Positions 40,501 through 64,000 of a stretch of 64,000 nucleotides of DNA are shown here, in pieces. A program made the translations under genes and the position numbers. The notes below the pieces were generated by a model. It searched no databases. It was not told the DNA's origin and saw nothing but the letters and a program-made list of their open reading frames with translations. The stretch spans positions 9,507,501 to 9,571,500 of the forward strand of contig NC_092570.1 of assembly GCF_037975245.1 (NCBI RefSeq), given 5' to 3'. Source of the DNA: Apostichopus japonicus. Lineage: Eukaryota > Echinodermata > Holothuroidea > Aspidochirotida > Stichopodidae. How positions within the stretch are numbered: position 1 is the stretch's first letter; each line of letters begins with the position of its first letter.

Positions 40501-42702
40501 AATCTGACCTAGTTTCGAATGAGGTGTAACAGAAGTGTTAGACACCACCATCGATCCCAGCAAATACACACACACAGCTCGCTACCATCGGTAACGAGAC
40601 ACTAGTGTACAGTCAGTACATACAGCTGCGGTTAATACCCACAGCACAGTGTAAAAACAATACAGCAATGGACATCTCAGGTCCTGCTAAAGGTAACAAG
40701 GTATCACTTTTCATTACTGTACTGTCTGCATTTTGTAGCATCACGAACAAAACGTCACTTGCAAGCAACGGAGAGTTAACTTTTTCAGATGGCTGCAGGC
40801 GGTTTGGAGCAAGTCTTCAATGCCTTTAAAGTTGAGACAGGTCTTTACTTTGGAATGTTTTGACCATTTCTTTCTGACGTTTGTTTTTTTTCATCATGAT
40901 GTCAAACTACTTAAACTTAAGATCCACAGCCAAAAAAATTATCTGAAATTTATGAAAAATATACATCAGGATTTCATTTTCTACATTGTAAGTCAGCACA
41001 ATTGTCAACAAATTTCTAATGCTGGTTGCACATAGTGTGATTGCCGATTTGGTTATGTGGAATATTACAATGATGTCTAGTAGTGTTGCTTATGTGAAAA
41101 GTCAATTCGCTGGGCTGCGTGAAATATGAGATCAAGAATTAATGTATGTATATTCTCATTTTCATAATATATTATTAACGTGAAATGAAGACTTCAAAAA
41201 GAGGCGCTTGGGACATTATTGTCCCCTCGGTACAAACTTGTCTCTAAATGCCTTTGGGCTGATATACCTTACTTTCTGACACAAGTTTCTCTTCTCTGGT
41301 CACTCCTCATTCCACCAAAAGTGCAAAGGGGATGGTGAAGGAAGGGAAGTAGTGGCGAGGATATAGTTCACACTTTAAGAGCCAAAGCAACAGAATACTT
41401 GTAGGTCATCAGGCTCATCAATTTATAGCCTAAATATGTTTGAAATTCAAATAATGGTCAGTTAATTATACTCAAACTGAAAGAAGCATTGTACTCCCAG
41501 CCCAAATCATTTATCCTCACTGAGGGCATTTATTTGAATGTCTACTTTCATGCTCTTTAAAATGTCTAGGCATAATTTAGAGGGTGAGAAAAGTGATTTC
41601 GAAAAACTTTCAGCAAGTTTAACTGGGTAAATATTTAGGGTCAGCACTGGAGAACTGTTTCATTGTTTTCTAAACCTCTGCAGGTCCTGGCGTGTGGCGT
41701 CCATCTAGCAGTCTGTCTGTGACTGATGAAGGCAATAACCAGGTGACTCATATCCCCTCACCCCCAAAACAGACCAAAGGGGGGCGAGGGTCAGCGTCGC
41801 TACGCAGGAAGCAATCGGGAACGAAGAAAGGGAACAGAGTAGATAGTAACACCATCTCCTGGGTTTTGAGTCAGCAGACTTCGGCTCCTGCTCAAGGCAG
41901 TGGGGCGGACGGGATCCACGGTAACCAGAAACGGGCTACCTCATCCACTGGTGGGAGAGGAAGTACCCAAAGAGCCGCTCCAAAAGACGAACCACCGAGA
42001 AGTGCCAGCCGCATCGAGATAGAGGGAGACAATTTCTCAAGGTTTGACGACGATAACGGGGACGACGGACAGAACAGAGCAGATGAGGAAACCCTAGAGG
42101 AACTGACCTGGGAATTAGCATCTCAGTCCGGGAGAATATCTGGTAAGGTGGAGGGCGATCAGTTGCAGAACGGATGGGATGGGTAATGGGAGGGGGGGCG
42201 TGGGGAGTTGTGGGGGCGTGGGGAGAACTTGACCAGGGAAGTTACCAAATCCATTCACTAATGATTTTCACTCTTTAATATTTAAGATTTGTAGCACCTT
42301 CTTTGGTCAACGATACCATACAATTTTACCACTTATTTTGATATTGAAACTTCTCTACTTATTTTTGTGGATGATGTTTTCTCCTTAAAACTATATTTAG
42401 TTCTGTAGTCCACCACCGATCCTGTAATTCTGAAATAATCATAAAACATTCTATTCCCAGCTGATGGCCGCATCTCAAGTCTAAGTCTGCAAGATGTAGA
42501 TCCATACATCAAGAACACCCAGTTCGCCTCCAGCCTCGACGAGGAACTCGGTATCATCTTAGACGACGGCCACGGATCTGGTCTGAGCACGCCCTGTGAC
42601 GACATCGCCAGGGAGCGGCTCAGCGAGGAGGAGATGAGGGCAGACTTTGAGTACATTGAGACGGAGAGAGACAAACGGGCAGTGGAACAGCTAGATGACT
42701 AA
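31546..42702 (+). CDS. ZBBX: ZBBX-like zinc finger B-box domain protein (13 coding exons)
   Basis: The joined exons give 839 residues; human ZBBX is about 800. ZBBX is poorly characterised and linked to ciliated tissues, so its biochemical role is unknown. Features in order: a short basic N-terminus; a charged, probably coiled-coil segment (about 30-58, [18 protein letters not shown]); a complete B-box with ligands C142, C145, C154, C157, C162, C165, H170 and H178 ([12 protein letters not shown], then [10 protein letters not shown]); a conserved acidic block with [16 protein letters not shown] (about 253-268); a conserved [19 protein letters not shown] block (about 323-341); then a long Ser/Gly/acidic, probably disordered region and an acidic C-terminus. 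The B-box ligands and the order of the conserved blocks fit ZBBX rather than TRIM proteins, since there is no RING. The start was chosen because it follows a leader acceptor and matches the human N-terminal pattern. The gene converges on DHX33. Confidence 0.9.
31720..32165. mobile_element. hAT-like MITE with 6-bp target duplication, in ZBBX intron 1
   Basis: The ends are inverted repeats: CAGGGATGTGCCCA at the left and TGGGCACATCCCTG at the right, a perfect 14-bp match. TAGGAG flanks the element on both sides (31714-31719 and 32166-32171) and is the probable target duplication. Inside the right end GTGCTGGGCGG occurs three times and its inverse CCGCCCAG twice, so that end can fold. There is no transposase. 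CAGGGATG ends point to the hAT superfamily, although a 6-bp duplication is short for hAT. Confidence 0.7.
33213..33610 (-). mobile_element. 5'-truncated non-LTR retrotransposon (LINE) 3' end
   Basis: On the minus strand an open frame of about 60 codons (roughly 33607 to 33419) contains [20 protein letters not shown] followed by [10 protein letters not shown]. This resembles the extreme C-terminus of many non-LTR retrotransposon ORF2 proteins (R-x-P-x-x-x-T-x-R-x-x-x-S-F-x-P pattern). A ~200-bp 3' UTR follows, then GACAATAAAGTTTCTATCTA with a (CTAT)n tail. Only the end is present, as expected of a dead-on-arrival 5'-truncated insertion. It sits antisense in ZBBX intron 1. Confidence 0.65.
34977..35157 (+). 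repeat. ~65-bp tandem repeat in ZBBX intron 4
   Basis: Nearly three copies of a unit containing GAACCTTGCCAATCATG, CTGTATGCGTTCACATGC and TTGTGCA. Non-coding; the minus-strand frame over it is a repeat artefact. Confidence 0.75.
35242..35453 (+). CDS. Possible alternative terminal exon of the ZBBX-like gene
   Basis: Within intron 4, an AG at 35240-35241 (GTGTGACAG) is followed by a frame that continues exon 4 in the correct phase for about 70 codons (Gly-Ser-Ser-Phe-Glu-Met-Leu, Ser/Lys-rich) to a TGA at 35451-35453. AATAAA follows at 35522-35527. Use of this exon would give a protein of about 183 residues ending before the B-box. The polypyrimidine tract is weak and I see no homology, so an open frame by chance is a real alternative. 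Confidence 0.25.
35878..36124 (+). mobile_element. tRNA-derived SINE, copy 2 (ZBBX intron 4)
   Basis: Same family as 2358-2600: A-box-like GTGTTAGCTCTGTGGTTACC, B-box-like CAGTTCAAGTCACTCC, the GACTTCGGTCAGCTTGCGGC body, and a short CGTACATACATAC tail. It lies in the sense orientation of ZBBX and ends about 90 bp before exon 5. Confidence 0.75.
37596..38033 (+). repeat. 13-bp minisatellite in ZBBX intron 7
   Basis: About 33 copies of a 13-bp unit (TAGATCTGGACTG or TAGATCTGGACTA), rich in BglII sites (AGATCT). A longer segment with the order ACTATAG, ACTGAAG, ACCGTAGATTTG, ACGGTAG is repeated at about 37800-37867 and 37880-37945, so larger blocks have been duplicated. The array ends about 75 bp before exon 8. 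Confidence 0.9.
38282..38480 (-). repeat. Antisense retroelement 3' end abutting the exon 8 donor
   Basis: Directly after exon 8 the intron reads GTAATAATAATAAGTAATAT, then TTATATAGCGC and CTCAAAGTGCTTTACAAATG. On the minus strand this is a retroelement 3' end (AAAGCACTTTGAGC, GCGCTATATAAAT, ATT-rich tail). The splice donor GTAATA therefore appears to lie in or directly beside the inserted tail. The distal boundary is unclear. Confidence 0.5.
39300..39620 (+). repeat. Repeat with AGGTCA arrays in ZBBX intron 10
   Basis: Two related segments (AAACACGATATCTCTAGAAG near 39375 and AAACACGGTATCTCAAGAAA near 39519) surround a cluster of nuclear-receptor-like half sites. These are AGGTCAAAGGTCA (39469-39481, a perfect direct repeat with 1-bp spacing) and GGGTCA CCAG GGGTCA (39486-39501, 4-bp spacing). 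The internal duplication suggests a dispersed or tandem repeat. Receptor binding is not shown by the sequence. Confidence 0.4.
40455..40829 (+). mobile_element. TTAA-type MITE family, copy 2 (ZBBX intron 11)
   Basis: The element is bounded by TTAA at 40455-40458 and 40826-40829, starts AGGGTGTGAAGACTTGCGC and ends GCAAGTCTTCAATGCCTTTAA. It aligns along its length with 8036-8379 and 59785-60150. It begins about 60 bp after the exon 11 donor. Non-coding. Confidence 0.75.
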
Positions 42703-44384
42703 ACTTAGATAGATTTGTCCGCTCTGAAAGTTTTATTTTTTGATACAGAGCTTGTTTAATTAGTACTGCGTCAATTTCCAGATTGTTTAGTATTAGGAGC
42801 ACGAGTTTGGACTGATTACAAGTCTGCTGGGAAACTAGATGGAAGTTTCATTCCTCGAGTGTGTTTAGGCTGTACTCTTCTGCCCTGAATGCAACAATTT
42901 TTTGATGAGAAGAAAACAATTTTGGTAGGAGCTTGTTGAAGTTGACTCATCATTTTCTGGCAAGTTTACAAACTTACCGGCTATTTTTTATTACAATATT
43001 ACAATAACACAGGGTCTGCCCTTACCTTTGAAATAAAACATGACTAGTCAAGCTAAATGTTACATGATTTTTAGTATCCATGTGACATTGATTAATATCA
43101 CAACATATTGTTTTTTTGACAGCGGATCAATAGGAGAATGTACTATTTGCCTGAAGTAGGTTTGTTTGATGTTAGTTTCTACATCTGCTATTTTTAGTGT
43201 TGTTGGCTAACATGTAAACCTGTGCTTATCAACCTTTTAATAATATAATATCGGTATCAACCAGATAGGTAGAAGGCCACACCCCATTTCTTCTTCACCT
43301 CCAATACTTTTCAATTCCTTCCTGGGGGTCCACCTGGACCCTGGTTGAGAAGCACTGATATAAACAAAGCAAATAAAAATTACTTTTTTTTTAAGATTCA
43401 GCATTTGCCAGTACGATGAAGCAACTAATTTGTAAGTTGTGCTCATATCTTTCAAAAATAAGTCATTGCAGACTCAACCAGTTTTGTTTGGATAAAAAAT
43501 AGCAGAATTTTACTATCTGATATTTAGATTTACGAAGAGGTAAATAAAAGGAAAGATTATCTGTTGCCAATATCTTCTCTGCTGGAAATAATCAGGCATT
43601 TCAAAGGTTTCTCTCAATTTTCCTTCCAGAGGTAAGATGCAAAGGTTTTTACAATTTATCAAAATTTATCAACTTGTTGTTCATATTATTTATTTATGTT
43701 TGCCAATATAAAGTACCTTGATTGAAACATTTTAGAAATCTAGTTGTCATGTTGAGAGATTCCATCCTTATAGTCACCTTGAACATTGTGCATTCCACAA
43801 GATAGTAGTTATATTCCTTCCGATATAATATTCAAAATCTATATTTATTTTACATGATTGGTTTTATGGCAGCATTCAGGCTTCGGTTCTTCGATAGCTT
43901 TATTTGACTAGCAAATTCATAACTGGCAACATTTGCAAACTTTAGTTGGGAGTCATTGCTTTTTGTAACATTTCATAAAGGGGTATGGAGAAGGTGGTGG
44001 GTGTGGGGGTGGGTGGTGGGAGGGGGGTGGTCACTAGAGTGACAGGAAGTATGTTCAGTTAGTCACAGAATTCTGAGTATTTGGGGTCTAGTGGACAGTG
44101 ACTCGCTCTTCATGGATGCTCCTGGAGAGACATATTACTAATGCAGTCCAAGAATAGAAACCAGACACAAAGAGGAATTTATAATATTGTTGCATTTGTT
44201 GTTTTCCATCACTTTAATAATCGAGGAGTTCAATATGTCATTTTAGAAGTTAATCTGCTAGTTGTTACGAATTGAGTTGAAATACATCCATGATAATGAA
44301 ATAAATTACTCTGAGTGCACTTGTTGTCTCAAATTTAACACGACAGAGTTGTCTTTCTTATTGATTCGAATGTTGTCTTATCAA
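42703..44384. other. ZBBX 3' flank; G-rich tract at 43980-44030
   Basis: This is the 3' untranslated region and flank of the ZBBX-like gene. AATAAA occurs at 43032, 43372 and near 43541, so several cleavage sites are possible. At 43990-44030 a run of GGTGGG and GGGGTGGG blocks could form a G-quadruplex. I see no other gene. Confidence 0.5.
43032..43037 (+). terminator. Candidate polyadenylation signal of the ZBBX-like gene
   Basis: First canonical AATAAA after the stop codon, about 330 bp downstream. GT- and T-rich sequence follows. Later AATAAA motifs are alternatives. Confidence 0.4.
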
Positions 44385-44612
44385 GAAAAGTCACCCAAGA
44401 TGGAACATGGGCATTATAAACAAACAGCTTGATCCTCTCTCAACCCAAGTCTCTTACATCTAACCTGTAACTGTGTAATCATACTGGTGTTACATAATTT
44501 AGTAAGGTGCAAGATCCATTGAATAGGGAATAGATACTACACAATCTCTGTAAAAGGTTCATGTGAGATCTACTGAGTTACTGTGTGTCTGAAATAACAG
44601 ATACATGATCTT
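44385..44612 (-). mobile_element. U2 snRNA-headed SINE-like element, copy C (degenerate)
   Basis: The body and tail match copies A and B (AGAAAAGTCACCCAAGATGG on the plus strand). The head holds two imperfect U2-like pieces: GGAATAGATACTACACAATC near 44528 and AACAGATACATGATCTTAGC near 44597. Both read as the reverse complement of U2 nucleotides ~5-45. The head looks rearranged or doubled. It lies between the 3' ends of the two genes. Confidence 0.5.
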
Positions 44613-44799
44613 AGCTGCGAAGCAATAATTGCATCTCAGAAGAACTGCATTAACAATGATATAGCCTCTTTACAATGAACGTTATGCCTTATTAGTTATT
44701 TTCCCTTCAATAATGTTAATTTTAAGCAGAAGATGTTACCCAATTACATTTTTGTACAGCAATGATTATTACTATGAAGTCCTTTTTTCCAATTAACTT

Positions 44800-45290
44800 C
44801 CTGACATTGTTCTTTCTACTTTACCAATGACATCCTGTCATTGTTCTTTCTACTTAACCAAAGACATCCTGCCATTGTACTGTCTTTTAACCAATGACTT
44901 CCTGACATTGTTCTCTCTACTTTACCAAAGACATCCTGCCATTGTTCTTTCTACTTTACCAAAGACATCCTGCCATTGTTCTTTCTACTTTACCAAAGAT
45001 ATCCTGCCATTGTTCTTTCTACTTTACCAAAGACATCCTGCCATTGTTCTTTCTAATTTACCAAAGACATCCTGCCATTGTACTGTCTTTTAACCAATCA
45101 CTTCCTGACATTGTTCTCTCTACTTTACCAAAGACATCCGGCCATTGTTCTTTCTACTTTACCAAAGACATCCGGCCATTGTACTGTCTATTTAACCAAT
45201 GATTTCCCACCATTGTTCTTTCTATTTAACCAATGACTTCCTGCCAATGTTCTTTCTATTTAACCAATGACTCCCTGCCATTGTTTTCTC
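44800..45290 (+). repeat. 34-bp minisatellite beyond the DHX33 3' end
   Basis: About fourteen copies of a 34-bp unit with CCTGCCATTGTTCTTTCTAC and TTTACCAAAGACAT. Because 34 is not a multiple of three and the unit lacks stops, more than one frame stays open (44827-45093, 44942-45202), which mimics a Leu/Cys-rich protein. It starts about 230 bp past the DHX33 stop and may be within its 3' UTR. Confidence 0.9.
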
Positions 45291-45518
45291 TTTCTACCAA
45301 TCATCGGTCTGCCTTTGAAGAGGATCCCACTAGCATAAACAAACCAGACCCTTTAAAGGCTAAGTTTATGGTCACGTTTGGTCTGATTAGTGAAAGAACC
45401 AAGTACATCTTCATTGATCCCTGTCAAAGTTGACACAGCTTGAACCCCACGAGCACTCTGACCACCGTCATGGCAGTACCAAGGCACATTCATGACATAG
45501 TATCACAGGACTGTTGCT

Positions 45519-63097
<17,579 letters not shown>

Positions 63098-63690
63098 CCT
63101 CTGAAATTGAAGTCAAAAGTATCTGTTAGTTGCAACCATCGAGGTTAATGAATCTGGAGGAACTTTCACGCAGTAAATACGCGCGTACCATGCATGGAAG
63201 GTCATGTGATGTGTTCCAGGGTGGTACTAATATATTACTCTCCCCATTACGCATGATGATTTCACCCAACTAGTACGTAAATGTGTATGCGTGCTTAGAG
63301 CAGCAGACGACACCCGTTACCTAGCAATAACCGTGCCTGTAGCCTAACGTGATAGCTATATTCCCGTCGAGCAGCATTAGGCTCTGTTCCATGGAGAATT
63401 TCGTGGTTGCACTGAACTAAACATTTCCCCACAGCAACACGTCCAGTTAAACAATCCTTTTCGACAAAAAATCGTTCTTGAAATACAATTCAGACATCGA
63501 CATGGACATTTCCCGCTGCAAGCCCAATGTATCTGTACTTGTTCTGTGCCAGCATGTCTAACGTTAGCACATTAGCTATGAAGTACCAGTACCTTCTTAC
63601 GCCGTTAGTTCCCATGTCCGATCCGTCTTGGTGCAAATCTTTCACGAAGTCACTAACACTATTCTCGAACTGCTACAGAGAAATATCAGT
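63098..63690 (-). promoter_or_regulatory. DHX33 5' flank and probable promoter
   Basis: The start codon is at 63097. The flank is richer in CpG than the rest of the window (GCGCGTACC, ACGCGCG, CACCCGTTACC). It contains TCATGTGA (an E-box-like site) at about 63202-63209 and, at 63316-63331, GTTACCTAGCAATAAC, which resembles an RFX X-box with one mismatch. No TATA box is obvious. The transcription start cannot be fixed from sequence. Confidence 0.4.
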
Positions 63691-63790
63691 TTGGTACCAC
63701 CCTGGAACACATCACATGACCCTCCATGCATGGTACGCGCGCCCAATTGACATGAATCCTCCAGATTTCTTAAACTCGTTGGTTGCAACA
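63130..63790. repeat. ~100-bp inverted repeat flanking the DHX33 promoter
   Basis: The arm at 63130-63230 is matched in inverted orientation by 63691-63790. The best-conserved core is 42 bp (from TACCATGCATGGA to GTTCCAGGGTGGTAC) with a single mismatch; the outer half (TTGCAACCA, AATCTGGAGGA) is more diverged. The spacer is about 460 bp. The near arm starts 33 bp upstream of the DHX33 ATG, so it is probably in the 5' UTR or core promoter. Both arms contain TCATGTGA. Confidence 0.8.
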
Positions 63791-64000
63791 TGTATGTATG
63801 CATGCTAAATGTATATTTCAATGGTACTGTATGAAGATTTCTTAGAGCTACTGTACTCCTGTCCAAATATGTACACCAGAACAAAGGCCTTTGTATGAAC
63901 TATTTTCATTTCATATAATGTCCAGATAGTGAACTACTGTGTAGAATATTATGCCATTGGTAATCAACATGACCGATTTAGCCAGCTTTGCTGGGAGGGG
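63791..64000. other. Window edge, nothing recognised
   Basis: AT-rich sequence with no supported feature. A divergent gene could begin beyond the window. Confidence 0.4.

Larger units (their letters stand above)
31546..42702 (+). other. ZBBX: Exon map of the ZBBX-like gene
   Basis: Coding exons: 31546-31604, 33658-33771, 34442-34571, 34728-34764, 36217-36332, 36608-36735, 37063-37186, 38107-38281, 38720-38959, 39121-39260, 39842-40397, 41684-42142, 42461-42702 (TAA at 42700-42702). The sum is 2520 bp and the frame is continuous. All twelve introns begin GT and end AG. The B-box is split by intron 5 between the first and second zinc-ligand pairs. Exons 11 and 12 (556 and 459 bp) encode the poorly conserved low-complexity region. 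Ends are read from the sequence; no transcript evidence is available. Confidence 0.85.

Noticed and set aside
44827-45202. Two overlapping Leu/Cys/Pro-rich plus-strand frames
   Set aside because: Both come from the 34-bp minisatellite, which has no stops in more than one frame.
63527-63808. 93-codon plus-strand frame in the DHX33 5' flank, considered as the first exon of a divergent gene
   Set aside because: The protein is unrecognised and its last third is the inverted-repeat arm. There is no supporting downstream exon in the window.

Overview
This is eukaryotic nuclear DNA. Both recognisable genes are split by GT-AG introns, non-coding DNA is dominated by interspersed repeats, microsatellites and minisatellites, and there is no sign of operons or ribosome-binding sites. 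The two protein genes are animal orthologues: a ZBBX-like B-box zinc-finger protein and the DEAH-box RNA helicase DHX33. The repeat types (tRNA-headed SINEs with CATA tails, TTAA-flanked MITEs, hAT-like MITEs with long G/C runs, retroelement tails of the AGCGC-TATATAAAT type) suggest a marine invertebrate deuterostome, perhaps an echinoderm such as a sea cucumber. That species guess is inference only.

Layout. 1 to about 30.9 kb: gene-poor intergenic DNA with no protein gene I can support. It holds a hAT-like MITE, a tRNA-derived SINE, a TTAA MITE, a 900-bp A/C-rich tract, two elements with a U2-snRNA-like head, a 777-bp foldback element inserted in one of those, and an 865-bp ATC microsatellite with higher-order structure. 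30.9 to 43 kb, plus strand: a 13-exon ZBBX-like gene (CDS 31546-42702, 839 codons before the stop), preceded by a 49-bp minisatellite and a probable 5' leader exon. 43 to 45.5 kb: a tail-to-tail intergenic region with a third U2-like element and a 34-bp minisatellite. 45.5 to 63.1 kb, minus strand: a complete 22-exon DHX33 gene (CDS 63097-45519, 674 codons before the stop). 63.1 to 64 kb: the DHX33 5' flank, with a ~100-bp inverted repeat.

I assembled both gene models by hand. Every junction is GT-AG, the reading frame stays open across all exons, and the key motifs are intact: eight zinc ligands in the B-box, and helicase motifs I to VI in DHX33. The two genes converge and I see no functional link between them. 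ZBBX-type proteins are associated with ciliated tissues; DHX33 acts in nucleolar rRNA production, translation and RNA sensing in vertebrates.

The most interesting non-gene signals are: (a) three copies of a repeat whose head is the 5' end of U2 snRNA, which would be an snRNA-headed SINE; (b) a possible hammerhead ribozyme in DHX33 intron 20 on the transcribed strand, flanked by 20-bp direct repeats; (c) a foldback transposon whose termini are opposed 22-bp tandem arrays; (d) an alternative terminal exon with its own AATAAA that would give a B-box-less ZBBX isoform; (e) the DHX33 promoter inverted repeat; and (f) a different minisatellite in intron after intron of both genes.
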